Made by a program: the position numbers and the translations under genes
Notes under the pieces: generated by a model
Told to the model about the DNA's origin: nothing
Seen by the model: only the letters and a program-made list of their open reading frames with translations
Databases searched by the model: none
DNA from: Leucocoprinus leucothites
Lineage: Eukaryota; Basidiomycota; Agaricomycetes; Agaricales; Agaricaceae
DNA: 64,000 bases
Assembly: GCA_013368445.1 (NCBI GenBank)
Contig: JAACJO010000001.1
Span: forward strand, 558,001 to 622,000
Direction: 5' to 3'
In this document: piece after piece, positions 35,848 to 48,056 of the stretch
Position numbering within the stretch: position 1 is the stretch's first letter
How the letters are laid out: every line of letters starts with the position of its first letter

Positions 35848-37506
35848 ATGAGCTCAGGCGAATTCAAGACAGGATTACCACCCATTCCGAATGGGATTGG
35901 TGCAATGTGAGTTCATCTTCAACGTACATTGTATCGAAACTGACGGTGGCGCTGTAGAGCTGGCCCTCCAGTATGTCCAGCTTCAAACTTGGTCTTCAGT
36001 CTTGGTTCTCACCTGCTTTCAGTACCTGGGTATCTTGCTTAACTGGTGGTTATTCGGGATTCTCACTTTACAGTGGTGTGAGCTACCTTTCACTAATCGC
36101 ATCGGCTACCACGTCTAAAGCTGTGGTAGATCTCTATTACGTCAATTTTCCCAATGACCGCAAGCTCCTTAAGTATACGGGTAAGTGTCGAGGAGCTCGA
36201 AATGTGCGATAGCGATCTGATCGTGATGATATTGATCATATTAGCTCACTTCATCTGCTTCTTGGAAATGGTGCAGACCTTCTTAACGGTTGCCGACGGC
36301 TTCCATTGGTTTGTGTTCGGTTTTGGAGACATGGACAAACTAGCCGAGTTCTTCTTGGCCAACTTTGACACTCCAATGATGAGTGTTGTAATCGCATTCA
36401 TTGTTCAGTGCATGTATGCATGGCGGGTTTATGTTTTGAGCAAACTCAGAGTAATTACCGGGGTTATTGTTTTTGTGAGCCCTTTGTTTCCCCCTTGAAT
36501 CTAGCGAGGCGCTTATCACGGTGCCAGTGTGCCCTCGCTCAAGCAGCTGGAGGTCTTGGGATCGGTATCGTGGTACGCTTGATTTACCCTCGTGTCTCTA
36601 TTTTTGCCTTACAGTGGTACTTCAGAACCAACAAGTAGGCACCATAACAAAGTGGCAGCCAAGGTTTACAGTCTTTTCAATTGTAAGAAAGCAGAACGAT
36701 CGAGCCTCTTCGGCGAGAGTGACTGACGAATGAATTAGATTTGGGTGACGTTCAGCGCAGTAGCTGATATTCTGATCGCGGCCTCGATGACTTGGCTGGT
36801 TAGTTCTTTCATTTTATTTTGGAATTCTTCTGATCATACGTTATAGCTCTTGAAATCAGGAAACTGGAAAAATGGAATCGAAAGAAACAGCGTAGTGACC
36901 AAGATTGTGCGCTTGACGATCGAAACAAACGTAGCAAGTGGTATGTCATTTGTTTCTGAACGTTGACTGGAATGAAGCTCAACGTTAATTCGGTCAGCTA
37001 CTGTCGCTATCGTGACTTTGCTCGTCACCGCCATTCCTAGCCTTGGACCGCCTGTAAGCGATCTAATCCCTTTTGTCATATTTGAAGGCTTATCGGTTCA
37101 CATTAACTTAGCATGGCGCCTTCTTCCTTGCTCCGTGAGTTCAAATGCCTAGTTTCTGCCTCAAAGGCCGCTCATTGTGTTTCATAGGAGTTATGTTTTG
37201 GGAAAGCTGTACGTGTTCAATTATAATAGTAAAGGTTTACAAACGATTGACGGGTCGAGACTAATCAGATACAGCAACTCTTTCCTTGCAATGCTCAATA
37301 ATCGTGCCATCCTGAAACAAGAGAAGCTGCGAAATCAATCTGGTGGTTCAAGTGGCGGCCGGCAGCAATGGGGCTCAGCTCACAGTGGCCAGCCGATGGC
37401 GATCCAGACGTCTACCTACGTCGTGGATGACACTGGTTCGGGTGCATTCACTCTGAGCAAAATGAAGAGCACAGAATCAACGGTAAATTTCGGTCCACAA
37501 GGGTGA
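35848..37506 (+). CDS. DUF6534-type multi-pass membrane protein (intact right copy)
   Basis: Thirteen exons: 35848-35906, 35958-35970, 36023-36077, 36121-36180, 36245-36474, 36528-36572, 36626-36682, 36739-36798, 36847-36940, 36998-37053, 37112-37134, 37188-37208 and 37269-37506. They keep frame and give 336 residues. MSSGEFKTGLPPIPNGIGAIAGPPYLG leads into TM1 (LLNWWLFGILTLQ), then VDLYYVNFPNDRKLLK. Further TM segments are HFICFLEMVQTFL, MMSVVIAFIVQCMYAWRVYVL, GVIVF, IWVTFSAVADILIAASMTWLL and VAIVTLLVTAIPSL. The tail after LYSNSFLAMLNNRA is soluble. This is the layout of the large basidiomycete DUF6534 family, of unknown function and often considered receptor-like. Splice sites agree with the left copy, supporting the model. 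Confidence 0.85.
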
Positions 37507-37740
37507 TTCTCTCGATTTCTGACTCCTTTGATTAGCAGATATGATTTGGACAAAAAGCAGGCTGAGGGTACTTTTCTGATCGTTGGCATGCTTTATGTAT
37601 TATACGGTTGTCAATACATAGCATATACCTTGTGCTATTGCCTGAGGATGTCGTACTGGCGATTAACAACCCGTTTATGTCTAAACGAACTTCCCAGTTG
37701 AGAGCAGGTGCAAGAACGAGAAACAGGGGCTATTCTGGTT
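37507..37740 (+). repeat. 3' flank shared with the third DUF6534 copy
   Basis: From GATTTCTGACTCCTTTGATT to the AACAGGGGCTATT segment this closely matches about 44575-44830, downstream of the truncated third copy. The left copy shares the first ~130 bases (reverse strand, about 20250-20110). It marks the 3' extent of the duplicated block. Confidence 0.7.
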
Positions 37741-39944
37741 TGGGTGGGAGTTCAGATCACGTGGATACCATGGGCGACATTTCTTTCCGACTCTCCATTT
37801 CAGATTTGCCGCAAGCAATCTGGCGTTAAGAAGCAGGGCCTTCAAATCCTTATGCCTAAAGCCTTACAATCGGTACGAGGTCAGGTGGATTATGAAACGT
37901 TCGCGACAATATGCCGAAGGACTATACAAAGCGGAAGGAAGTTCAGTATCATTGGCGATTATGAAAATTTTGCCAATCCGGCGAAGAAATAAGGTGACTC
38001 GAATCGAACCGTGCCAACGCGACTGGTGACTCTCTCATCTATGGACCACCTTCTGCCATGAACGGACTTCTCGTGCGCTGTTGCCTTCTTCCGTCATTCT
38101 CCAAAACGCTCGAACGATGCTTTACGCAGCTCTAATGTCCATCTGACTTTGGCCATCGCTACGAGACGCCCATGCCGCTCCGTTTCTCCACAATTAACTC
38201 CAACAGAAGCTCCTCTCTGTAGCTGATATGGATGGTCGGGAGGTTGAGCTCCGAATATCCGCGAGAAGAAATTCTCTGCGGCTTGTGTGGCCTGGCGAAA
38301 GATGAGTAGCACGAACAACGGGTACCCAGAACGAATTCCTCTGTCTATTGATTCTCCCTCGCAACAAACGTGATTTGAGACTTGGATGTAGCCTCGAATA
38401 TCGCACAATCGGCTGAAACCATGTGGTTCTTCTTCATCTTCCTAAACGTCATATCTCTATTCAAAGCATGCCAGGAACCCGTACCACATGTTGCCTCAAA
38501 GTCATATACCTAAATCGCCATGCATTAGCCTCAACCTCGGACACTCAGGAAGGAACGACAATTCTAACACCCAGTCATTTTCTGAACGACATACATCCTC
38601 GTGCTCCAGTCCTATTCAAACCATATCGTCATGGCACATGACTCGGGAATTCAGTTGAAGGGTGCAGACGTTCTATGGATTTATTCATATCAGATTGAAA
38701 TACCGCTCTGATATTGAAATTGCTTTCTGTGCGGAGATCAAGCATTCTACGTTATTCCAGTAAAAGGAGTTGGACTCAAAAAATACCTTGGCCACGACTT
38801 GCGTTGGGGGAATACGTCACAATTAGAAAGACTGGCCTGGATATCCTTAAGCCGTGCACTGTCGGGCCCAACGATAAAGGCGCTGTTGTTTCATCAACCC
38901 CGTATCTTCTCTAAAGGACAGGCGCTCTTGATGCTATTTTTCGACTTGTTCCCGTGGCCAGGAACGCAGAACCCTCTTCCTACAGCAAACTCTGTGCGAT
39001 CAAGGACACTATGTCTATCCATTGCGGTCATATCGTTTTTCGTGTGCTTCTAGCGTCGTTCACAACTCATCGCGCCCAAGTGGTCAGCGGCACGAGGAGA
39101 TTTTTCCGTGTTCATTGCCTTTCCCCAACTATGCCGGGCTAACTTCTGTCGACCCCTGGTTCCTGCAGTTTGACTTCCGTTCAATACTGTTAACAATCTC
39201 AATTGCGTGCTTCGTACTGTGACCGAATCGAACCCACGTTCAAACCAGCATCGAGCACGAACCTTCAAACGATTAACTTCTAGGCGCTCTCCCGGTGCTC
39301 TATTTTTGGCTCCCCCGGATTTTTGTGCCTGGGTTCAGCAGAAATGATGCTATCGTGTTTCCTGTGGGTAGACCTCTAAAGTTTTAGCCCGATTTCATGC
39401 GTTATACTTTCTGCGAGGGTTTCAACCTTGTCTGTCAGTGTCAACAGTCATCTCGCGCTGTACGTGAGTCACTGAATCCAGGGTTAGTGCTGGCCATTCC
39501 ACCCTTCAGCTCGTAGAGCACGGTCGTTGATGATTAGACTTGGAATGGACGATTTCTAAATGGGCGATATTCGTGTCGAACATCCTGTTCAACGCATGCA
39601 ACTTCTTTTGACAATATGATTGACGGAATACACGACTATACCTTTTCCATTCAAATCGAGTCCTTGACCCCTGGACTTGAAATTAATCTAGTAAGGTTGG
39701 ACACCAATTGCAAACATTTTGCAACTTACTATTTGCGCATTCTATTCCGGCATAGAGCTATGGCCACGACCTTCCGGCTTCGAGTCCTGAGCCGAGAAGG
39801 GAAAACGGGAGGGCGGGAGGATATAAAAACCACACACACGGCCTAGTTTTCCTCAGCAGCTCTTTCGAGTTCTCTAGTTTCCTCTACTCGCTAATTCGCT
39901 CTCAAAAAACAAATTCCCCACCTTCTGTAATTCGTCTTCAACGA
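37741..39944. other. Region without a supported gene
   Basis: About 2.2 kb with only short overlapping frames and no splice-consistent protein. A TATA-like GATATAAAAA at about 39819-39828, some 180 bases before the next ATG, belongs to the secreted-protein gene. Confidence 0.35.
39819..39828 (+). promoter_or_regulatory. TATA box of the His/Pro-rich protein gene
   Basis: GATATAAAAA, followed by a pyrimidine-rich leader and a 5' UTR intron. Confidence 0.55.
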
Positions 39945-39996
39945 GTGAGTGATACTCTTCTGTACCTGGTATCGACGGAACTCAGCTCTTCTCTAG
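39945..39996 (+). other. Intron in the 5' UTR
   Basis: GTGAGT...CTCTAG, 52 nt, ends three bases before the ATG at 40000. Size and signals match the coding introns of the window. Confidence 0.55.
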
Positions 39997-39999
39997 GTC

Positions 40000-40899
40000 A
40001 TGAGATTGTTTACTTCCTTCGTGATTTTGGGGTGCGCCTCTGTGGCGTTCGTCTCTGCTGCACCTACTGTGGAGGTCAACTTGAAGCGCGGAGGCAATGT
40101 AGCTGAGGCCAAGCCACACGGCCATCCCCCTCATCACCCAGTCCCCCCTCCTCATCATCCGAACCCGCCTCATCACCCGCCTCCACATCACCCGCCTCCT
40201 CACCACCCGCCTCCTCACCACCCTCCTCCTCACCATCCAACCCCGCCTCCTCATCACCCGGGCCCTAAGCCTCATCACCCACCGCCACCTCCTCACCATC
40301 CTCACCCGCACCCCAAGCCGCCTCACCACCATCCCGAGCCGCCTCACCATCATCCCAAGCCGCCTCATCATCACCCTGAGCCGCCTCACCATCATCCTGA
40401 GCCACCCCACCATCACCCAGTCCACAAGCCGCCCGTTCACCATCCTCACCATGAACGCGGCAATGGAGACTACAACTGGGATCACGGTAAAGATAGGCAC
40501 AATGATGGACATGGTGATCACAGTGGCCACGGTGGCCACGGTGGAAATGGCGGTATCGGGGTTGGCATTGGCGTTGGCATTGGCGGTCATGGTGACCACA
40601 AAGATGGCCATGGCGGAAAAGGTGGTATTGGTCTCGGCCTTGGCATTGACTTTAGTTTGGGTGGTCATGGCGGCGGTAGAGGTGGTCATGACGGTCATGA
40701 TGATCATGGCGGAAAAGGTGGCCATGACGGCGACAATAGGCACGGTGGTCATGACGGAGACAACAGGCACGGTGGCCATGATGGAGACAACAGGCATGGC
40801 GGTCATGATGGAGACCATGATGGCAAAGGTGGTAAGTCGGGAGGACGGGATGGCGGATACCGCGGAGGCGATGATCACGAGCATAAGCCCTATGCTTGA
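40000..40899 (+). CDS. Secreted His/Pro/Gly-rich repeat protein
   Basis: One exon, 299 residues. It has a signal peptide (MRLFTSFVILGCASVAFVSA) and then a dibasic LKRGG site near residue 30 that could be Kex2-cleaved. Residues about 38-150 are repeated PPHH, PPHHH-P-E/K units. About 165-225 are Gly-rich with alternating IGVGIGVGIGG. About 225-280 hold GGHDGDNRH tandem repeats. Roughly one residue in four is His. There is no domain I recognise. Such composition suggests a cell-wall or matrix protein able to bind Zn, Ni or Cu ions, or one that responds to pH; this is inference. The TATA box and leader intron support expression. Confidence 0.8.
   Translation: MRLFTSFVILGCASVAFVSAAPTVEVNLKRGGNVAEAKPHGHPPHHPVPPPHHPNPPHHPPPHHPPPHHPPPHHPPPHHPTPPPHHPGPKPHHPPPPPHHPHPHPKPPHHHPEPPHHHPKPPHHHPEPPHHHPEPPHHHPVHKPPVHHPHHERGNGDYNWDHGKDRHNDGHGDHSGHGGHGGNGGIGVGIGVGIGGHGDHKDGHGGKGGIGLGLGIDFSLGGHGGGRGGHDGHDDHGGKGGHDGDNRHGGHDGDNRHGGHDGDNRHGGHDGDHDGKGGKSGGRDGGYRGGDDHEHKPYA
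40111..40450 (+). repeat. Coding PPHH(H) repeat array
   Basis: Degenerate 12- to 18-bp units built on CCTCATCACCC/CCGCCTCACCAC encode PPHH and PPHHHP-E/K. A second array at about 40717-40827 has 27-bp units encoding GGHDGDNRH in near-perfect tandem copies. Confidence 0.85.
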
Positions 40900-42156
40900 A
40901 TTTACTAGTTCCTCTTACCTGCTGCGCTAAGGCGTTTGGACATTATCTCTAGGCTTTCTCGCGTTCTTGTGTGCTCTATCCGTTCTTGATTCTTCCGTTT
41001 GTGTTCTCTGACTGTTCTTGGCTGTGTACTCCTATGGTTTCCTGATGTTCGGTATTGTAGTAATTGGAATGCATTATGTTGACTTGTGGCTCATTGAACT
41101 AGAGACAAGGGCGTTAACATCCAACCTTCGGTCCTGACTAACGCGCGACGAACCATGCCCAATGGAACTTTGCTTCACAGCTTCGCGCTATATCCCCTGT
41201 GCATCGTGCTCATCCCTACTTCTCTCCTGTCCGTTTCCTTCTCCATGATCACAGTGAAACGACTCCTTGTTAGATCCTCTTTGTGCTATTCACCTGCTAG
41301 AAACATTGTTTTCGAAACTGCTGCTCGGAGCTCCAGATGGTTTTAACATTTCGCTGTCAATGGTATCGGTTCACCTTTCTTCCGTCAAAGGTTTGATTCA
41401 AACATACCCTGTAAATTTCTACATTGGTTTAATGCTGCTGTTGGTGAGAGATCAGCACATCAGGCGCACCCCAATCAACGCCGAACAATTTGCTGTAGGC
41501 GGTCGTCCCGAGTTTGGACACACCGAGGATAAGCCGAGAAGCAAGGCAAGAAAACGTATTGAACCGACAACATCATCATTCCGATTCGAACCTTTGGCCA
41601 TGTATAGTATCTTCCTGATTGCACTTTACCTTTGGAACGATGATGTCAACTCTTGATTCTCGTTCAGCCCAAGCCACATGCTACATCCGGCTACACCGCA
41701 CCCGCAAATCGAGATCCCTGAGCCGATCCTTTTAGATCTTTCATACAAAGCTATTTATAAATCTAATGAGCGGTTCTCTACAAAACGTCTGCGAGAGCAA
41801 TCTGGAGTGGTGTGCCACCTTCAATCCTTTCATATGTGAACGAACACGGAGAGTTGTCTAGGAGAACTTTAAACAGCTACTAATTGGTTGATTATATCTT
41901 AGGGCTTTAGCGACGGCCACCGAAGCCAATCTCTTGCTCTCAGTTCATTCCATCAGGCAAGTCTTCCTTCGCATGCGTTGAACTGCCTGACTTGACAAAT
42001 GTTTTCATAATGCAACACACTCGTAATATCAACGAAAGTACAGAACGGTTTCGAATCAGTCAATATAACTACATTCACAACAATGTTCATCGATATCCAC
42101 GTTCAATGTTCAGGCACCACGGCTGGGCCCAAACTGCTGGTCGTAGACCAGTGTGT
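40900..42156. other. Intergenic region
   Basis: 3' flanks of two convergent genes. No further gene supported. Confidence 0.4.
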
Positions 42157-42426
42157 TCAATCACGGCAATTGCACACTTTATCTGAAAGACAAATTCAAA
42201 GTCAGTAAATTTTAATTCCCCTCGAAACTAGATGACAATACTCACGGTCGTCGCACCATCCGCCCTTGTGGCCAAGGCCGATACAGTGAGCAGCACAAGC
42301 GGCGCCAGAAAACGGAGACCACGACAAGAGGTCACAGGTCGCCTGGGTATTGGCTGTGCTAGGAAGAGCTACAGCACTGGTAGCAAAGAGGGCGAAGAAG
42401 GTGACGAGAACTTGAGTTGCCTTCAT
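42157..42426 (-). CDS. CS-alpha-beta defensin-like secreted peptide
   Basis: Exons 42426-42246 and 42182-42157 encode 68 residues. A signal peptide (MKATQVLVTFFALFATSAVA) and short propiece precede a mature part with six Cys at 31, 44, 48, 58, 64 and 66. The spacing CX12CX3CX9CX5CXC, with the CXXXC...GGWC...CXC pattern, is diagnostic of CS-alpha-beta defensins. Phase-1 intron after GGWCDD. The frame continuing into the intron is not used: it destroys the last two Cys. Fungal members of this fold are antimicrobial peptides; activity here is inferred only. The peptide at 55085 has the same intron position. Confidence 0.85.
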
Positions 42427-43834
42427 ATTGTTAAAAAGTGGGTTGTGTGAGTGAGTTGGTGTGGTCGCTGTGGTCGTTGTAGACTGAGCTGATGTTTTTG
42501 CCGTTCGATACCTGCAGGTATTTATACAAAACACGCACCCTATGTTCAGACCCCAATGACATTCCTAAAGTCCAGTAAAGGCGCGCCTTGCTTCTAGCCT
42601 CCGTGAGTACGGATCGAAGGGCCAAACTGAAACATGATCTCTGCTCTAAAGTTGACAGGTCTACCACCAACCTTTGCTTCATAAAGCGGGCATAGGTCAT
42701 GTTACGGTAGACCTCAATACAAGGATTGTCTAAATTGCGATGCTGGTTCCGGATAACCATCTAGATAGTTATCATCTCCACTTCTACTCGCTTGCGAAGG
42801 AAGGTGGCTACTTCTGTGTCATTTAGAGTCCAGGTGTATCTACGTTCTTCCAGACCTAAAGAGACAACGACAATACCAAAATAAGTTCATCTCCGGTGGT
42901 TGCCCTATGTCACGGCGACGGAGTAGTGTGGTATGTCGCATGTCATACCTTGGATGTTTCTTGACAAACATCACATTGCCCGAAACAACATGGGAGGGTT
43001 GGAAAAAGCTGTTGAGTGTGGTTGGCGATACTGACGAGAAGAGAAAGGTTGTTGAATGACTGTACGATTTGTGCTGCCTCTGCTCATTCTCCAGATTTTG
43101 TTCGATTCCAAGTCTGCTAGAGGATACGCAATTGATCAAATCACCGCTTGTCGGCCGCGGCCGATACATGGTTTTCAGCGTCTAAGTGAGGGCATTAAAG
43201 AAGCGACTCCATCAATTATTTAACCCAGTGATCAGAATCATCTGCACCTGAGTTGCACCCGACAATTGTTTTTGAAACCGCCGCCCAGCTAGTACATATT
43301 TGTCTCCACTTTATGACATCCAAGTGCCATCGGCCCTTCTGACCTTATGGCCAATGTTTCCATACGGGCGGTCGGTCACTAAGCCTTCGGAGCTAACAAA
43401 ACAATATATTCGTCTTCCTATCTGGCACCGGCCCTCGGAACCTACTTTTCAGTATCTACCGATCAGCAGCGCCTCCGTGTCCCATGCGCTCAAGCCTGTG
43501 TGTAGATTGTTGTCGTGTATCTAATGCTCAGCGTTCTCTGGAATCAATGATCGCTTTCATGAACTCGTCAGCCTCGAGTTGAATGGGAGACAGCGTTTAT
43601 CATGTTGTGGGGTAATTGACACCCCAGTCGTGTGCATGCTGTCAGTCCCCACCACGTTCTCTCTTGGCATCCCAGCTTTTCTGATGTGTTTTAGGATTTT
43701 GAATTTGCGTTGAGACGGGACGCCGCTTCATGAAAACACTCGGCTTCAACTTGAAGATCTTTTACAAACACCGGGATTAGGGTGCTAAATGAATCGAAAG
43801 TCATCACATAGCTCCACGCGCTAAATCACACTAG
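42427..43834. other. Intergenic region
   Basis: Holds the promoter of the defensin-like gene. A 109-codon ATG frame on the - strand (43169-42840) has no recognisable feature and no splice partner, so I do not call it. Confidence 0.35.
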
Positions 43835-44580
43835 AAATGACTTATTACAAGAATGCTCCGTTGGCATCTCACGTCGTCAACTTCACACTGCAGCTCCTGA
43901 AGAACGGCTGGAAAAATGAAATGGAAAAGAAACAGTGTAGTGACCAAGATTGTGCGCTTGACAATTGAAACAAATGTAGCAAGCCGTATGGTAATAATAT
44001 GGTTTCCTGGTGTGACTCGGACGAGTCTCAACGTTTAACCCGGCCAGGCACTGTCGCCATTGTGACACTACTAGCTATCGCTATTTCCAATATTGGACCG
44101 CCTCTAAGTGATCTGATCCCTCCTGTCTGATTCAAAAGGTTTACCAGTGCACATTACTCTACAATGGCTCCTTCTTCCTCACTCCGTGAGTGAAAAAGTC
44201 TAGTTTCTGCTCTCAAAGACCACTCATCATGCATCATGTTTTCACAGGAGTTATGTTTTGGGAAAGCTGTGTGTGTTCGATTATAGCTGCAAAAGCCCAC
44301 AGTTGGCTGGCAGGTCGAGACGAATCAGATAAAGTAATTCTTTCCTTGTAATGCTCAATAATCGTGCAGTCCAGAAACAAGAAAAGTTGAGAAACCCACC
44401 TGGTGGTTCAGGTGGCGGTCGACAGCAATGATGGAGCTTAGTGTACAGCGAGCATCGCGTAGCCATCCAGGCGTCTACCTACGTCGCTGATGACGCTGGT
44501 TCGGGTGCATTCACTCTGAGCAACTTGAAGAATACACAATCAAAGGTAAAATTTCGGGAAAAAAGGGTGATTCCCGATTT
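43835..44580 (+). pseudogene. Third DUF6534 copy, truncated and frameshifted
   Basis: Only exons 9-13 remain: the GGCTGGAAAAATG region at 43909, the exon 10 match CACTGTCGCCATTGTGAC (44049), exon 11 ATGGCTCCTTCTTCCTC, exon 12 GGAGTTATGTTTTGGGAAAG (44249) and part of exon 13 with NNRAVQKQEKLRNPPGGS. Extra A residues in exon 9 (GAAAAGAAACAG) break the frame. No start codon or N-terminal TM segments exist. The copy lies about 340 bases upstream of CDC7. Confidence 0.85.
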
Positions 44581-44916
44581 CTGATTTCTTTAATTAATAG
44601 GTATGATTTGGACGAGGGGTAGGCTGGGGGTACTTTTCTGATTATTACCATGCTTTATATATTATACGAAAGTCAATACATAGCATATACCTTGTGTTCT
44701 TGTCTGAGCATGTCATGCTGACGGTTGATGAATCGATGATGCATTGAAATCTGAACGAACTCCCCAGTTGAGAGCAGATGCGAGAATAAGAAGCACTTCA
44801 AACAGGGGCTATTAGTGTTCTGGTTTAGAAATCGCTGATGCGCACACGTCCACGTGACCTTAACGCGACTTTTTGGATTGCGCTCGCGGTTGATGAGCTT
44901 GGAAGCTTGAAGGCCT
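44581..44916 (+). promoter_or_regulatory. CDC7 upstream region, built from duplicated-block flank
   Basis: Up to about 44830 this is the 3' flank shared with the right DUF6534 copy. From about 44890 it matches the left block (GAGCTTGGAAG...). CDC7 promoter elements must therefore lie within or beside decayed duplicate DNA. No TATA box seen. Confidence 0.5.
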
Positions 44917-47359
44917 ATGGAATTACTGTCGCATCACTCCTCCAACCCACTCGAAGTGGGCTCCTCTGACGCCAGAAACAATGTCTATAATCGGAAATAT
45001 CGGGCCTCACTGGCACAAAACGACGCGTTTTCGTCCGACCCGATTGAAGGTTTTGCCGTCCCAGATGACGTTCAAACCTATCAGGACCACATTTCGCGTC
45101 TTTATCCTCAACACCCAGCTGCTCCCCTAATGCGCAAAACGACTCCGACGAAACGCGCGCGTGATCTCGATGACGATGACATGAGTGAAGACGAGCTTGC
45201 CACTCCCATGAAACAAGACCACCAAATCAAACAGCGCATACAACCAGCCGAGGACCACGACGACGAGAGCCACGAGGAAGGCCATTCCGATAAGGACGAG
45301 GCGAACGAGTATGCCGATGATGACGACGACAACATGTCCGTCGATACGGTCGAGACCGACGAGGAGACCACGATTAATGACCGGACGCCTGAGGAGCGAA
45401 GAGAGATTGAGGAGGAGATCAATGACCTCATGGAAAGCGTACCCCAGCTACAGGAAGACTACAGAGTTGTTGATCGACTGGGAACGGGAACATTCTCATC
45501 GGTATACAAAGCATTGGATCTACATTATCACACCAAGTGGGACAACACCCCTTGGCTTGGCCATCACCCCCCTTCATCCTCAGCACACTACCAGTCAGTC
45601 CCTAAACTGCCTGGATCGAAAGTTTTCGTTGCGATCAAGCGCATATATGTGACGAGTAGCCCGGAACGTATCAGGAATGAACTATCCATCATGATGGACT
45701 GTCTGTGCTGCAGACATGTGTCGCAACTTATCACTGCAACCAGGTATTTCGACCAGGTTGTTCTTATTATGCCCTACCAGCGAAATGAGGACTTCCGTGT
45801 AGGTAAACTATCCCCTTCTATTCGACTGCGTGCTTATATACTACCAGGAATACTACCGTAGCCTATCGATGCCTGGCATTAAATCCTACCTAAGGTGCCT
45901 GATGGCTGCTCTTCGTGATATTCATGACCGGAAAATTATCCACCGAGACGTTAAACCAGCCAACTTCTTGTTCGATCCCAGAACAGGTATCGGCACGCTA
46001 TGTGATTTTGGTTTGGCTTCTGTGAGTAATAGGCTCTTCTCGCTCAGTTGAGAGTACCTAAAAGGAGGCGCTGACTGGGCATACATCCAGCGAATGGTTC
46101 CAAGTAAGCCAGCACACGGACTGTGTCTACACACGGGCTGGACGAAACAACATCCACATGGTCTCAATAGATCTCTCTCCGATGAAGACAAGGAAAATGT
46201 ACGAAAAATGCAGAGGGAGGCAAGAACCAAATTCACGGCTCCTCCAGAAAAAGTTGGCTACCCAGACAAAGATACGAGGTACCCCGGGAAGTGTGGCGTG
46301 TTTTTCCCTAGCTGACGCCATGTATTTCAGACCAGTTTCAAAAGCGAATCGAGCGGGCACACGAGGTTTTCGAGCGCCTGAAGTTCTCCTCAAATGCAGT
46401 GAACAAACTGGAGGTAAATCGAAACGCTGTCCTTTGTTAAGTATACTTTGCTCACTGGTGCCGTTGTCGTAGCCATTGATGTCTGGGCGGTTGGGATGAT
46501 TCTTCTCTTCTTCCTGACGGGAAAGTTTCCTCTGTTCCAGTCCAATGACGACATCGAAGCCCTAATGGAGATCGCTTCAATCATCGGTCGAAAGCAAATG
46601 GAGAAAACGGCGACCCTTCATAGTATGTGCATAGCGATCAGTCTCATTGAATCTTCTCATATATATATACAAGGCCGGGTATTCATCTCAAACGTGCCTG
46701 CTGTGGCGGGAGACGGCATCTCGTGGCGAGATTTCGTCATAAGACAAAACCCCGACATTTATGAACCAAGGGAACCTGATCTTCAATGTTATCCATTCAA
46801 CACTGCAGCGTACCGTGCTTGGCTACAACAGGAAACCGAGAAGACCCAAGTGCCACCAGAGTCTTCTTCCCCCATATCGCCTACTGATATGACAACCCCT
46901 CCGAGTCTTACAACAATCAAACCTAACCCAGATCAATATTCAGAATCCCCAGCGACGCTTGCCAGCGCATACCCCTTGATATCACCAATACAACACGCAC
47001 TCGACGTCGACAGTGCCTTTGACCTGCTCGAGCAGCTTCTTCACCCCGAATCCACGAAACGAATCACGCCCAAACGCGCATTGGCGCATCCATTTTTAGC
47101 AGGCAGACCAGACGAGGATGATGCATTACCTGATGACGATGAGTTCGTACCACATGAACCTGGGAAGGGTGTTTGTGGTAATTGGCACCATAGGGACGAT
47201 GTGACAGAGGAGATGCGTGTGCGGGTAAAGGTGAGATGTGAATGTGGGGAATGCGATGGCGTGGTGAAAGAAGAGTTTAGAACGGTTATGCCGGGAGAGG
47301 GGATTGCGATTGGGAGAGAACCGTGCGAGTTCCACCAGGATGCGGATTTGGACTTTTAG
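44917..47359 (+). CDS. CDC7: Cell division control protein kinase Cdc7 (DDK catalytic subunit)
   Basis: Exons 44917-45798, 45848-46021, 46091-46278, 46331-46413, 46473-46622 and 46674-47359 encode 720 residues. A long acidic N-terminus (DDDDMSEDE, YADDDDDN) precedes the kinase. The P-loop is LGTGTFSSVYKA (about 188), the Lys VFVAIKRI (about 238), the catalytic loop HRDVKPANF (about 325), and DFGLAS (about 349). Kinase insert 2, with Lys/Arg-rich text, follows before GTRGFRAPEVLLK. DVWAVGMILLFFLTGKFPLF and the end HALDVDSAFDLLEQLLHPESTKRITPKRALAHPF are Cdc7-like. A Cys-containing tail (RCECGECDG) follows. With Dbf4 it would phosphorylate MCM helicase at origins. The first 15 codons are duplicated at 20.0 kb. 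Confidence 0.92.
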
Positions 47360-48056
47360 GTCTAGTGTGGTGATGGACAAGCGTCATTGGGTGCGATGTT
47401 ACGAGTCTGTGTTTTGAATACATATAGTATGTGTATGAGTAAGTGAATAATTTTCTTGTACTGCGTCCGCAATTGGATTATTTGTTGTATCAAACTTCCT
47501 ATAAGCGCCCGTTCTGAAATGGCTGCTACATTACGTGCGACCGCTTTTCTTCCTACGGCCGTGTTACCCCACTTTTCCCGCTTTCGCATGTACTGGAAAA
47601 GGTGTCCATGACCTATCGAAACCCTCGGGGATCGGCAGAAATTGTTCAGAAGGATGCTGTGCCATCAGATCGATAGGTCTTTAGAATATCTTTTAATGCG
47701 CTGAAGACGATGATCTTTCGTGTTGAGCCTCGGCCCAAGCGGTTCTCACTCGCTACTCATTCTGCTTAACAAGCTGGACGAGCGTAACGGTCTGTAATTA
47801 CGGTGGAGGTGCTTGGGCTGAAGGATAGATCCTTTGTCTGGTTGGTCCGGAGTCGACCCGAACTCGCCTTGAATATACTTTCTCAAGAGCTGATTGGTAT
47901 TGACTGTGGTAGTGACAGGATTTCACACAGTAGATATACAACTATCAGCAAACAGACAAGATATGAAGCCAATACGTCAAAGAGAGACCATAGTCCTTAG
48001 ATATCGTAAGATCGTATCTGGTGAGTAAACGGCAACCACATCACTTCTCACTTCAA
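47360..48056. other. Convergent intergenic region
   Basis: Between the 3' ends of CDC7 and YVC1. No gene supported. Confidence 0.4.

Noticed and set aside
37995..38058. Possible tRNA with complementary ends AAGGTGG / CACCTT
   Set aside because: T arm and anticodon arm do not form. The end pairing is probably chance.
39982..40884. 300-codon open frame antisense to the His/Pro-rich gene
   Set aside because: It is the mirror of the repeats (Met/Val/Ala runs) with no independent coding features.
42840..43169. 109-codon ATG frame on the - strand
   Set aside because: No domain, signal peptide or splice partner. It lies in the promoter region of the defensin-like gene.
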